NCBI RefSeq assembly: GCF_014654615.1
Contig: NZ_BNBB01000008.1
Coordinates: 62,001 to 126,000 of the forward strand
Direction of reading: 5' to 3'
Origin: Streptosporangium violaceochromogenes
GTDB taxonomy: Bacteria > Actinomycetota > Actinomycetes > Streptosporangiales > Streptosporangiaceae
DNA length: 64,000 bases
Part shown: positions 25,440 through 33,905 of the stretch, one piece after another
Layout: each line of letters starts with the position of its first letter
Position numbering within the stretch: the stretch's first letter is position 1
Translations under genes and position numbers: made by a program
Notes under the pieces: model-generated
Told to the model about the DNA's origin: nothing
The model's input: only the letters and a program-made list of their open reading frames with translations
The model's database searches: none

Positions 25440-26516
25440 TCAGTGGACCAGCCGGACGATCATCTTCCCGGTGTTGACGCCGCGGAGCATGTCGACGAAA
25501 GCGGCCGGGGCGTTCTCCAGACCGTCGACGACGGTCTCCCGGAAGGTGAGGTCCCCGTCGCGGAGCCAGGTCCCCATCTCGGCGATCATGTCGGGCAGCC
25601 GGTCGAGGTGGTCGCTGACGATGAACCCGCGCAGGGTGAGCCGCTTTCCGACGACCAGGGAGAGGTTGCGCGGGCCCGGAGGCGGCTCGGTGACGTTGTA
25701 GACGGAGATCGCCCCGCACATCGCGGCGCGGCCGTATCTCCTGAACGCGGCGAGGGCGGCCTCCAGGTGGTCGCCTCCGACGTTGTCGAAGTAGACGTCG
25801 ATTCCCTCGGGGGCCGCCCGCGCGAGCTGGTCCATGACGGGGGCCTTCCTGTAGTTGAAGGCGGCGTCGAAGCCGAGCGTCTCCGTCAGGTAGGCGACCT
25901 TCTCGTCCGAGCCGGCGCTGCCCACGACCCGGGAGGCCCCCTTCAGCCGCGCGATCTGCCCGACCAGGCCACCCACCGCCCCGGCCGCGCCGGAGACGAA
26001 GACCGCCTCGCCCCGCCGGAATCCGGCGATGTCGAGCAGGCCGACATAGGCGGTGAGGCCCGGCATGCCGAGCACGCCCAGGTAGGCCGAGAGAGGGACG
26101 CCGGGGATCTCCTCGACCACGCGCGCCTGCCCGGCGTCGATCACGGCGTACTCGCGCCAGCCGTACCCGTGCAGGACGTGGACGCCGGGCAGGAGGCCGG
26201 GGGCGCGCGACTCGACCACCACGCCGACCGCACCGCCGTCGAGGGGCCGGCCGAGCTGGAACGGCGGGAAGTAGGACTCGGCGTCGTTCATGCGCCCCCG
26301 CATGTAGGGGTCGACGCTCATGAAGAGGTTGCGGACGAGGACCTGCCCCTGGCGGGGGGCGGGAAGCTCCGTCGCCGCCCGCGCGAAGTTGTCCGGCGTC
26401 GGCCAGCCGTCGGGGCGCGAGGCGAGACGGATCTCCCGCGAGGAGATCGTACGGCCCGCGGACCCGGCGGCGCCGGGCACGGGGTCGGGCGTGGAGTCGG
26501 ACATGAAGTCGGACAT
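25440..26516 (-). CDS. CurA-like NADP-dependent oxidoreductase (zinc-less MDR)
   Basis: 358 residues, start ATG 26516 after GAGGAGGCCACC. Medium-chain reductase of the leukotriene-B4 dehydrogenase/CurA branch: SVDPYMRGRMND near residue 70, YLGVLGMPGLTAYVGL, the NADP-binding VSGAAGAVGGLVGQIA near 170, and FDNVGGDHLEAAL. Zinc ligands are lacking as expected. It reduces alpha,beta-unsaturated carbonyls with NADPH; the natural substrate is unknown. Confidence 0.9.
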   Translation of the reverse strand: MSDFMSDSTPDPVPGAAGSAGRTISSREIRLASRPDGWPTPDNFARAATELPAPRQGQVLVRNLFMSVDPYMRGRMNDAESYFPPFQLGRPLDGGAVGVVVESRAPGLLPGVHVLHGYGWREYAVIDAGQARVVEEIPGVPLSAYLGVLGMPGLTAYVGLLDIAGFRRGEAVFVSGAAGAVGGLVGQIARLKGASRVVGSAGSDEKVAYLTETLGFDAAFNYRKAPVMDQLARAAPEGIDVYFDNVGGDHLEAALAAFRRYGRAAMCGAISVYNVTEPPPGPRNLSLVVGKRLTLRGFIVSDHLDRLPDMIAEMGTWLRDGDLTFRETVVDGLENAPAAFVDMLRGVNTGKMIVRLVH

Positions 26517-26826
26517 GGTGGCCTCCTCGGCGGTTCGTGTTCCTCACCGATGCCCTTCCCCGATCTCCTCGGGGGGCATCGCCTCCTTGGGACCTCTCCG
26601 GGACACCGCCCCTGCCGCCGGGGAGCCGCCGAGGGCGCCGGGGAGGCTGGAGGACGCTGGAGACGGGACCCCGCGGCGCACCTTACCGTCACCGGAGGAC
26701 CACTCAATGTCACGACGCGAACACGAGACCTCCACGGCACCCCCGGAGTGTTTAGTGTCCAGGTATGACCGTCCCCCAAGGTGCGGATCCATCGCCCGTC
26801 AATCTCCCATGCGAGGATGCCCAAAC
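26517..26826. other. Gap between divergent genes
   Basis: 310 bases holding the divergent promoters of the reductase and the PF04020 protein. TGTTTAGTGTCCAGGTATGA at 26749-26768 is the AT-richest part and the likeliest promoter. No gene seen. Confidence 0.35.
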
Positions 26827-27195
26827 GTGAGAATCATCATCAAAGTTCTGGCTGTGGCGGCCGCCCTGTGGGCGGCCACCGAGCTCGTGAACGGCATCAC
26901 GGTGTCCGCCTCCACCACCCCCAACAAGATCGGCACACTGGTCGCGGTGGCCCTTGTCTTCGGCGTCGTCAACGCGGTGCTCAAGCCGATCATCAAACTC
27001 CTCGGCTGCGCCTTCTACGTACTGACCCTGGGCCTGTTCGCGCTGGTCGTGAACGCGGGTCTGCTGCTCCTCACGAGCTGGATCGCCGCCCAGCTCCACC
27101 TGCCCTTCCACGTGGACGGCTTCTGGGCCGCCTTCTGGGGCGCGATCATCGTCGGGCTCGTGAGCTGGCTGATCGACCTGGTCGCCGGCGACTGA
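26827..27195 (+). CDS. PF04020 (YvlD/'phage holin family') membrane protein
   Basis: 122 residues from GTG 26827. Four membrane helices, with the conserved VFGVVNAVLKPIIKLL loop after helix 2 and SWLIDLVAGD at the C-terminus. Despite the database name this is an ordinary chromosomal four-helix membrane protein, and no phage genes are near. The longer upstream frame crosses the promoter region and is not used. Confidence 0.88.
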   Translation: MRIIIKVLAVAAALWAATELVNGITVSASTTPNKIGTLVAVALVFGVVNAVLKPIIKLLGCAFYVLTLGLFALVVNAGLLLLTSWIAAQLHLPFHVDGFWAAFWGAIIVGLVSWLIDLVAGD

Positions 27196-27297
27196 CGCCC
27201 GCGAGGGACCCCTCGCCTTCGCGGTGCCCGCCTCCGCGGGCGGGGGTCGGGGGCGCGGGGGTCGGGCGCGAGGGTGGGGCCGGGGCCGGGGCCGGGG

Positions 27298-28287
27298 TCA
27301 GCCGACCGAGCCCCGGTCGCGCAGCCTGGGGGCCTGGACGATACGGCGAGGGCGGGCCTCGCCGTCGACGGCGGCCACGACCAGGCGCACGGCCGCCCGG
27401 ATGATGCCCTCGATGTCCCAGTCGACCGTGGTGAGCCCGGGAGTGAGCAGGCCCGACATCGGATGGTTGTCATACCCCATCACCGACACGTCGCCGGGGA
27501 TCCCAAGGCCCCGCCCGGCCGACGCCGCGTAGACCCCGTAGGCGATCGAGTCGGCGAAGCAGAAGAACGCCCGATGCCCGTCGGCGAGCACCCCGCCGGC
27601 CACGGAGGTGGCCGCCGTCAGCGCCTGGGGCGCGGTGACCACCTCGATGTCCAGCCCGAGCCGCCCCGCCTCGGCCAGGACGTGTACGTCGGCGGGACGG
27701 TCAGGGGTGCTGGACCGGGTCGGGGTGAGGACGGCGACACGCCGCCTACCCCGGTTCCTCAGGTGTTCGAGCGCCAGGGTGACACCCGCGCGGTTGTCGA
27801 ACACCACCTCCCCCGCCGTCCGTGCCCCGGCCAGCGCGTCGCCGATCGACACCACGGGCAGGTTCTCGCACAGCTCGGCCCAGAGCGGCGCCGCCGGGTC
27901 CACCGGCTGCACGATCAGCGCGTCCACCCGCTGGTCGCGGAGCTGGCGGGCGAGCGTGCGCTCGCGGGCGGGGTCTCCGGCGGCGTCCAGGATCAGCGCG
28001 TAGCGGTCGTTGTCCTTCAGCGCCCGGCCGATGCCGACGGCCAGGGCCTGCTGCCAGAGGTCCTCAAGTGAGCCGCAGAGGAGGCCGACCGTCCCGGTCG
28101 GGCCGCCGGCCAGCGCGCGGGCGATGGGGTCGGCCTCGTAGCCGAGTTCGGCGGCGGCACGGCGCACCCGCTCGATGGTCTCCTCCGACACCTGGATGCC
28201 CCGCAGGGCGTACGAGACGGAGGCCGGGGAGAGGCCGGTGGCCTTCGCCACCTCGCGGATCGTCGCGCGTTTCCGGGGCTGAGGCAC
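27298..28287 (-). CDS. LacI-family repressor
   Basis: 329 residues from GTG 28287. HTH TIREVAKATGLSPASVSYAL near residue 10, the hinge helix region ending RALAGG, then a periplasmic-binding-protein-like effector domain (GTVGLLCGSL, VSIGDALAG, DVSVMGYDNHPMS). It is divergent from the amidohydrolase/cysteine-dioxygenase pair and probably controls it. Confidence 0.9.
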   Translation of the reverse strand: MPQPRKRATIREVAKATGLSPASVSYALRGIQVSEETIERVRRAAAELGYEADPIARALAGGPTGTVGLLCGSLEDLWQQALAVGIGRALKDNDRYALILDAAGDPARERTLARQLRDQRVDALIVQPVDPAAPLWAELCENLPVVSIGDALAGARTAGEVVFDNRAGVTLALEHLRNRGRRRVAVLTPTRSSTPDRPADVHVLAEAGRLGLDIEVVTAPQALTAATSVAGGVLADGHRAFFCFADSIAYGVYAASAGRGLGIPGDVSVMGYDNHPMSGLLTPGLTTVDWDIEGIIRAAVRLVVAAVDGEARPRRIVQAPRLRDRGSVG

Positions 28288-28433
28288 CCGTCCACCCTAT
28301 GTCCCGGCCCCGGCGGGAAGGGCTCCCCGCCGAGATGAGGACGGCCGGGGGCATCGCCCCCCGTACAGCGAGCCGACACGGCGTCTCCCCGGCGCGGTTC
28401 GCCGGGTCGCCGCCCCGGGTGCGATAGGGTCGA

Positions 28434-28464
28434 GGTAGTTACCTATATTACTGGTAGGAAATAC
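28434..28464 (+). promoter_or_regulatory. Promoter/operator candidate between LacI and amidohydrolase genes
   Basis: GGTAGTTACCTATATTACTG followed by GTAGG contains a TATATT-like -10 and TACC/GGTA arms. This AT-rich patch in a GC-rich gap is the likely LacI-family target (inference). Confidence 0.35.
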
Positions 28465-28483
28465 GTTGAAGGGAGGAGTGGAA

Positions 28484-29374
28484 GTGACCGTCGACGTGCA
28501 CCAGCACCTGTGGACCCCCGGGTTCACCGACGCGCTCCGCCGCCGTACGGCACCGCCCCGGCTGGACGGCTGGACCCTGATCCTGGACGGCGAGCCCGCC
28601 CAGGAGATCTCCCCCCGCGATCACGACCCGACCGCGCGGCGGGCGCGCAACGAGGGGCTGGAGCTGGCGCTGGTGTCGCTGTCCAGCCCGCTCGGCGTCG
28701 AGTCGCTGCCCCCCGGGGAGGCGTGGCCGATCATCGACGCCTACCACGAGGACGCCCTCGCCCTGCCGGCCCCGTTCGGGGCCTGGGCGGCGACCTGCCT
28801 CAGCGAGATCGACCCGGCCAGGCTCGCCAAGACCCTCGGCGAGGGGTTCGCCGGGCTCCAGGTGCCCGCGACCGCCGTGGGGACCCGGGCGGGCCTCACG
28901 GCACTCGCCCCGCTGCTCGACGTGCTCACCGAGCACGACCGGCCGCTCTTCGTCCACCCCGGCCCGGCGGCCGAGCCGCAGGGACCCGCCTGGTGGCCCG
29001 CCGTCGTGCCGTACGCGCAGCAGATGCACGCCGCCTGGTTCGCCTTCGCCGCCTTCGGCCGGCCCCGCCACCCCGGCCTGCGCGTCTGCTTCGCACTGCT
29101 GGCCGGACTGGCCCCGCTCCACACGGAGCGGCTGATCAACCGGGGCGGGGGCGGACGGGGCCGGGTCGACCCCCTGACCTTCGTGGAGACCTCCTCCTAC
29201 GGCCCCCGCGCCATCGACGCGGTCGTCCGTGAGCTCGGCGTCGACGTCGTGGTCAACGGCTCCGACCAGCCCTACGCCACCGCCCCCGACCCCGCGCTCG
29301 GCGACGCCGCCCGGCACGCCGTCGCGGTCACCAACCCCGGCCGCCTGCTGAGCGGAGAGGAATCGCGAAAGTGA
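28484..29374 (+). CDS. Amidohydrolase-2 family metal-dependent hydrolase
   Basis: 296 residues from GTG 28484, eight bases after GGAGGAG. It begins VTVDVHQHLWTP, the HxH metal site of PF04909. Later motifs are LFVHPGPAAEP, FVETSSYGPRAI and the terminal VVNGSDQPYA aspartate. A cytoplasmic TIM-barrel hydrolase or decarboxylase. It shares GTGA with the next gene, so the two are translated together. Confidence 0.85.
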   Translation: MTVDVHQHLWTPGFTDALRRRTAPPRLDGWTLILDGEPAQEISPRDHDPTARRARNEGLELALVSLSSPLGVESLPPGEAWPIIDAYHEDALALPAPFGAWAATCLSEIDPARLAKTLGEGFAGLQVPATAVGTRAGLTALAPLLDVLTEHDRPLFVHPGPAAEPQGPAWWPAVVPYAQQMHAAWFAFAAFGRPRHPGLRVCFALLAGLAPLHTERLINRGGGGRGRVDPLTFVETSSYGPRAIDAVVRELGVDVVVNGSDQPYATAPDPALGDAARHAVAVTNPGRLLSGEESRK

Positions 29375-29991
29375 ACGTGAACCGGTCCCCGGGGCCGTGG
29401 GCGCCGTGCGCTCCGCGAAGGCCCGTGACGAACCCCGCGATGAGCTACGAGACGCTTCCCGACCGCGTCCTCGACCGGCGCGAGCTTCGCGACCTGGTCG
29501 ACGCGCTGGCCGCCGTCCCCTCCCGCTGGGAGGACCAGGTGGACTTTCCCGCCGGAGAGGGCAGGCACTACGCCTCCCTCCACCGGGACGCCTACGTCGA
29601 CGTCTGGCTGCTGTGCTGGCGCCCCGGGGACGACACCGGCTGGCACGACCACGACGTCTCCTCGGGCGCGGTCCGGGTGGTGGCCGGGAGACTGCGGGAG
29701 TACAACCCGCGCATCGGCGGCGAGCACCTGGAGACCGTCATCCCGGCCGGGCAGTCGTTCTCCTTCGGCCCCGACCACATCCACCGGCTGACCGGCGCCG
29801 CCGCGGGCAGCGTCTCGATCCACGCCTACTCGCCGCCGCTGTGGCGGCTCGGCCAGTACTCCATCGGCGAGGGCGGCGTGATGCGCCGCGTCTCGGTCGG
29901 CTACGCCGACGAACTACGCCCCCTGGACGCGGCGGGCGGGCCGGAGCGGACGGCACCGGCCGGGCGCCCGCCGGTCCCCTCCTCGGGCTAG
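29371..29991 (+). CDS. Cysteine-dioxygenase-type cupin
   Basis: 206 residues starting at GTG 29371 inside the preceding stop (GTGA). The cupin iron ligands are GWHDHDVSSGAV and SIHAYSPPL, with FGPDHIHRL between. Family members oxidise cysteine or related thiols to sulfinates. The first 23 residues and the last 25 are low-complexity. Pairing with an amidohydrolase under a LacI regulator suggests catabolism of a thiol- or sulfur-containing compound (inference). The stop meets the convergent GDPD stop within four bases. Confidence 0.8.
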   Translation: MNVNRSPGPWAPCAPRRPVTNPAMSYETLPDRVLDRRELRDLVDALAAVPSRWEDQVDFPAGEGRHYASLHRDAYVDVWLLCWRPGDDTGWHDHDVSSGAVRVVAGRLREYNPRIGGEHLETVIPAGQSFSFGPDHIHRLTGAAAGSVSIHAYSPPLWRLGQYSIGEGGVMRRVSVGYADELRPLDAAGGPERTAPAGRPPVPSSG

Positions 29992-31067
29992 AAGAGCCTC
30001 GCCCTGACGGCCCCGGCCACCCCGGGGTCGTCGGCGAAGACGCCGTCCACCCCCAGCCGGTAGAGCATCTCCAGCCAGCCCTCCACGTCGCCCAGAGCAC
30101 GCGGGAAGCCGGGATCGGCCGGGTCTCCACGCCGGAAGTCCACCGGGAGCTGGGAGTTCTCGTTCCTGACGGTCCAGGCGTGCACCTTCAGCCCGGCCCG
30201 GTGGGCGTCGGCGACGAACGTGGCCGGCGAAAGGAGGCGGCCGTCCGGACCCGCCGGGACGATCCGCCGGGTGTCCACGCCGACGCCGTCGGCGTACTCC
30301 GCCACCTCGCGCAGCCCCTCGGGGGTCACCATGGCGTCGTAGGTGCGCGGATCCCCCGCCGCCACCCAGTCGTACGGCGCGCCCTCTGCGCCGATCAGCT
30401 GGATCAGCGGGAGCCCGGTCCTGTTCCGCAGCTCACGGAGGTTGGCGGTCTCGAACGACTGGAGGAAGACGGGGTCGCCCGGCTCGTGCCAGCCGTACCG
30501 GGAGAGCGTCTCCAGCATCGGCTCCTCCAGGGGGAGGCCGATGGAGGCGAAGTAGCCGGGGTGCTTGGTCTCGGGATAGACCCCGACGCCGTGCCGCCGC
30601 GCGAGCCGGACGACCTCGTCGAAGGTCGGGACCTGCGCCATCCCGTTGAAGGCGGTGTTTCCCGGTCGCAGGCCGGGGACGCGTTCCTCGGCCCGGAGCG
30701 TCCTCAGCTCGGCGAGGGTGAGGTCCTCGGTGAACCAGCCGGTCACCTCCCGCCCATCGACGATCTTGGTGGTACGGCGGGCCGCGAACTCCGGGCGCCT
30801 CGCCACGTCGGTGGTGCCGGAGATCTCGTTCTCATGCCGGGCGACCAGCACGTGATCCCTGGTGGAGACCAGGTCCGGCTCGATGTAGTCGGCGCCGAGG
30901 GCGATCGCGGTCTCGTAGGAGAGCAGGGTGTGCTCGGGCCGGTGAGCGCTGGCGCCCCGGTGGCCGATGACGACGGGAGGACGGCCGAGGTGACCGGCCG
31001 CCGCGGGTTCGGGATGGTGTGACACGATCGCGACCGTACCGCTCAGAGGAATGACGAGGGGCGTCAC
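29988..31067 (-). CDS. Glycerophosphodiester phosphodiesterase
   Basis: 359 residues. GDPD motifs: VIGHRGASAHRPEHT near residue 34 (catalytic His), YIEPDLVSTRDHVLVARHE with the metal-binding acids and second His, and VYPETKHPGYF. It hydrolyses glycerophosphodiesters to glycerol-3-phosphate and an alcohol. No clear signal peptide, and no strong ribosome-binding site: GTG 31067 is used, but a GTG about 45 bases downstream (MSHHPE) is equally possible. It follows the MFS gene by 12 bases. Confidence 0.88.
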   Translation of the reverse strand: MTPLVIPLSGTVAIVSHHPEPAAAGHLGRPPVVIGHRGASAHRPEHTLLSYETAIALGADYIEPDLVSTRDHVLVARHENEISGTTDVARRPEFAARRTTKIVDGREVTGWFTEDLTLAELRTLRAEERVPGLRPGNTAFNGMAQVPTFDEVVRLARRHGVGVYPETKHPGYFASIGLPLEEPMLETLSRYGWHEPGDPVFLQSFETANLRELRNRTGLPLIQLIGAEGAPYDWVAAGDPRTYDAMVTPEGLREVAEYADGVGVDTRRIVPAGPDGRLLSPATFVADAHRAGLKVHAWTVRNENSQLPVDFRRGDPADPGFPRALGDVEGWLEMLYRLGVDGVFADDPGVAGAVRARLF

Positions 31068-31079
31068 GACCGCACGATG

Positions 31080-32291
31080 TCAGCGCGCCGCGGTGACCGG
31101 GCGAGGTCCGCCCGTGCCGGGGTGCGCCGCCGGCCGCGCGGCCAGGCAGCCGGCGGCGAGCTGAAGTCCGCACGCGCCCATTCCGGCCAGCAGGGGGACG
31201 GCCCAGCCTCCGAAGACCTGGTGGAGCAGGCCGATCAGCAGCGGGCCGAGCGCCGCGAGCACGTACCCGGCCGACTGGGCGACGGCCGACAGCTCGGTGA
31301 CCGAGGCGGGGTCGGGGGCGCGGAGCGCGATGATGAGCAGGGCCAGGGCGATCGAGGCCCCCTGGCCCAGGCCGAGGACGACCATCCACAGCCAGGGGAC
31401 GACGGCCGGCGCGACCAGCACCCCGGCGTACCCTCCGACCGTGAGGAGGGCCGAGACGACGACGTGGGGCCGTTGCGAACTGGTCCGCCCCGCGTGGACC
31501 GGAATCGCGAGCGTGGCCGCCACCTGTGCGAGGTTGGTCAGCGCGAGCAGGTATCCCGCCTGGTCGGCGGGGAGCCCCGCGTCCTGGAAGATCGTCGGCA
31601 GCCAGGCCAGCATGATGTAGAAGGTCAGCGACTGCAGTCCCATGTAGAAGGTGACGAACCAGGTCATCCGGGTGCGCAGCAACGTCCTGATCCGCCGTGG
31701 CGCGGCGTCCGGCCGCGCCGGGGACCGCAGGGTCATCGGCAGCCACAGCAGGGCCGCCGCCACGGCCGGGACGGCGGCAACGGCGGTCGCCCCCCGCCAG
31801 CCGTACCCGGTGACCCTCTCCAGCGGGATCGTCAGCCCGGAGGCCGCGGTGGCGCCCAGAACCATCGCGGAGACGTATATCCCGGTGAACAGTCCGATCT
31901 GCGAGGGGAAGTACTGTTTGACAACCCCCGGCATCACCACGTTCATCACGGCGATCGCGGCTCCGGCGACGGCCGCGCCCGCGTAGAGCGCCGGGACTCC
32001 GTCCGAGGCACGCAGCAGCACCCCGAAGGCCAGGAACAGCAGCCCGGCCAGGAGCGTGCGGTCCAGGCCGAACCGGCGGGCCGCCGGTGGGGCGAGCGGG
32101 CCCAGCACCCCCAGGCAGACCACCATGACGGTGGTCACCGCCCCTCCCGCCGCGGCGTTCAGCCCCAGATCCGCCATGATCTCGTCGAGCACCGGCGAGA
32201 TCCCGGCCAGTGCCGGGCGCAGGTTGAGGGAGGCCAGGACGAACCCCGCGATCAGCAGCGTTCGCGACAGCTCACCTCTCGGCTCCGGCAT
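31080..32291 (-). CDS. CynX/NimT-type MFS transporter
   Basis: 403 residues from ATG 32291, about 12 helices. The family motif ASLNLRPALAGISPVLDEI lies near residue 20, with VVMPGVVKQYFPSQIGLFTG between helices 4 and 5. Members import cyanate, nitroimidazoles or small acids; the substrate here is unknown. Probably co-transcribed with the downstream GDPD gene. Confidence 0.88.
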   Translation of the reverse strand: MPEPRGELSRTLLIAGFVLASLNLRPALAGISPVLDEIMADLGLNAAAGGAVTTVMVVCLGVLGPLAPPAARRFGLDRTLLAGLLFLAFGVLLRASDGVPALYAGAAVAGAAIAVMNVVMPGVVKQYFPSQIGLFTGIYVSAMVLGATAASGLTIPLERVTGYGWRGATAVAAVPAVAAALLWLPMTLRSPARPDAAPRRIRTLLRTRMTWFVTFYMGLQSLTFYIMLAWLPTIFQDAGLPADQAGYLLALTNLAQVAATLAIPVHAGRTSSQRPHVVVSALLTVGGYAGVLVAPAVVPWLWMVVLGLGQGASIALALLIIALRAPDPASVTELSAVAQSAGYVLAALGPLLIGLLHQVFGGWAVPLLAGMGACGLQLAAGCLAARPAAHPGTGGPRPVTAAR

Positions 32292-32397
32292 CGCCCCACT
32301 GTCCCACAAGGGCCCGCGGCGCGAGGGGATAAGGGAGACACGCCGCCCGCCCCTGCCCGCCCGCGGCGGCGTCCCCTTCCCAGAGCGGCCACGACAC

Positions 32398-32421
32398 GAG
32401 TGTCATTACGGAACGTCACTC
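32398..32421. promoter_or_regulatory. Inverted repeat upstream of the lectin gene
   Basis: GAGTG and CACTC arms around TCATTACGGAACGT, about 70 bases before the lectin start. Possible regulator site; weak. Confidence 0.25.
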
Positions 32422-32489
32422 ATCGATACTCTCGGCGATTCGTGCTACGAAGGGCTTGTTGATCTTTCTGGAGCACCCTTGGAGGCTCG

Positions 32490-33023
32490 ATGAAACTCGT
32501 TGACGCAGGCAGGGCCCTTGCCATGGCCGCCGCTCTGCTCTCCGTCCCGTTCGTCACCACGCCGGCGGCGAGCGCCGACGCCGGCACCCCGGAGGCCAGG
32601 TTCAGGACGACCCTGGTGGCCCGGCACAGCGGCAAGTGCCTGGACGTCTCGGGCGTCGCCACCCACGACGGCGCCAACGTCCACCAGTGGACCTGCATCT
32701 ACGACCAGCCGAACCAGGAGTGGAACCTGACGGCGACCGGTGACGGCTACTACAACCTCCGGGCGACCCACAGCGGCAAGTGCCTGGACGTCTCGGGCGT
32801 CAGCAGCGCGGACGGCGCGAACATCCACCAGTGGACCTGCCTGATCAACCAGCCCAACCAGGAATGGAAGCTCGTCCAGCGGGACAACGGCTACTTCGCG
32901 GTCGTCGCCCGGCACAGCGGCAAGTGCCTGGACGTCTCGGGCGTCGCCACCCACAACGGCGCGAACATCCACCAGTGGACCTGCATCTACGGCCAGCCGA
33001 ACCAGGAGTGGAGGCTCGCCTGA
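32490..33023 (+). CDS. Secreted ricin-B-type lectin
   Basis: 177 residues, start ATG 32490 after TTGGAGGCTCG. A signal peptide ends near TTPAASA (about residue 30). The mature protein is one beta-trefoil of three nearly identical repeats of about 45 residues, each with ARHSGKCLDVSGV (ATHSGKCLDVSGV in the second), then HQWTC and the QxW-type QPNQEW. Two cysteines per repeat are conserved. Such stand-alone lectins bind galactose- or xylan-type carbohydrate outside the cell. The repeats are nearly identical in DNA as well, suggesting recent internal duplication or gene conversion. Confidence 0.92.
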   Translation: MKLVDAGRALAMAAALLSVPFVTTPAASADAGTPEARFRTTLVARHSGKCLDVSGVATHDGANVHQWTCIYDQPNQEWNLTATGDGYYNLRATHSGKCLDVSGVSSADGANIHQWTCLINQPNQEWKLVQRDNGYFAVVARHSGKCLDVSGVATHNGANIHQWTCIYGQPNQEWRLA

Positions 33024-33131
33024 GCCGACGCCTCCCGGCCTACCCTCTCCCCCCGGCCTTCCCCCGGCCTTCCCGCTCTCCCCGGCCCATCCGCTCCCCC
33101 GGTCTCCCCGGCCCGGCGCCCGCCTCCCGGC

Positions 33132-33905
33132 CTACATGCGCTGAACGACCCCGTCGAGGGTCAGGACCGTGACGCCGAAGTCATGGATGGTCGCCGACAG
33201 CTCGCCGGGTGTGAGCCCGGAGGCCGCCACGACCAGCGCGCCGCGCATGAGTGCCAGCCCGACCAGGGTCGTCAGGGCGAGGGTGCACGTCAGCGGCCAG
33301 GTCACCAGCAGGACGTCCGACTTTTCCAGCGCGATGAGCCTGTCCAGCTCGCTCATCCGCCCGAGCAGGTCCTCGTGGGTGAACACACCCCCCTCTTCGT
33401 CCAGCAGTGCGGGCTGGACGACCGGGTCGAGGAGCGGAAGCGGAGCCGGGGCGAGCAGCAGCAGGTCGGCGAAGTCGACGGTGTCGCGCGCCTGACCGAA
33501 CGCGATCACCTGCCGGACCCTGGAGACGTCGGCCGCCTGTAGCGAGGGCTCGGCCAGGTCGGGGGTCGTGATCAGCAGGCGGGCGTCCCACTGGGCCAGC
33601 AGCTCGGCCATCTGCCCGCTCCGCGAGGCGATCGGCGCCGCCACCCCGCCGGCCGCGATGACGGTGTGCACGGCGAGGGTCTGGGCCGCCGCGTTGTTCA
33701 CGTGAATGCCCGCCACCTGCAGCCGCCGGGCGCCCCGGCGGACCAGGCCCGAGGCCCCCCGCGTCACCTCCTCGGCCAGGCGGCGGTGGCCGTAGACCAC
33801 CCCGGCGCCGAGATCGATCAGCGCGGGCCGGTCACCTCTCCCGCGCGCGCAGCCGAACACCGCGTCGGTGACGGTGCCCTTGGTGGACGAGGAGGTGGGT
33901 CTCAT
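33132..33905 (-). CDS. Shortened adenylate-forming-enzyme homologue without the P-loop
   Basis: 257 residues. It aligns with the N-terminal half of AMP-dependent synthetase/ligases: VYGHRRLAEEVTRGASGLVR near residue 40, GGVAAPIASRSGQMAELL, ARLLITTPDL, then GGVFTHEDLLGRMSELDRLI where ligases read GV(M)LTHRNL. The TSGTTGxPKG loop that should precede this is missing (ALLDEE instead), and the protein ends before motifs A5-A10 and the C-terminal domain. It therefore cannot adenylate by the known mechanism. Either a pseudoenzyme/regulator or a decaying gene; the intact frame over 257 codons favours the former. Confidence 0.65.
   Translation of the reverse strand: MRPTSSSTKGTVTDAVFGCARGRGDRPALIDLGAGVVYGHRRLAEEVTRGASGLVRRGARRLQVAGIHVNNAAAQTLAVHTVIAAGGVAAPIASRSGQMAELLAQWDARLLITTPDLAEPSLQAADVSRVRQVIAFGQARDTVDFADLLLLAPAPLPLLDPVVQPALLDEEGGVFTHEDLLGRMSELDRLIALEKSDVLLVTWPLTCTLALTTLVGLALMRGALVVAASGLTPGELSATIHDFGVTVLTLDGVVQRM

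Noticed and set aside
26827..27195. Prophage signal from a 'phage holin family' protein
   Set aside because: PF04020 proteins are ordinary chromosomal membrane proteins and no phage genes are near.
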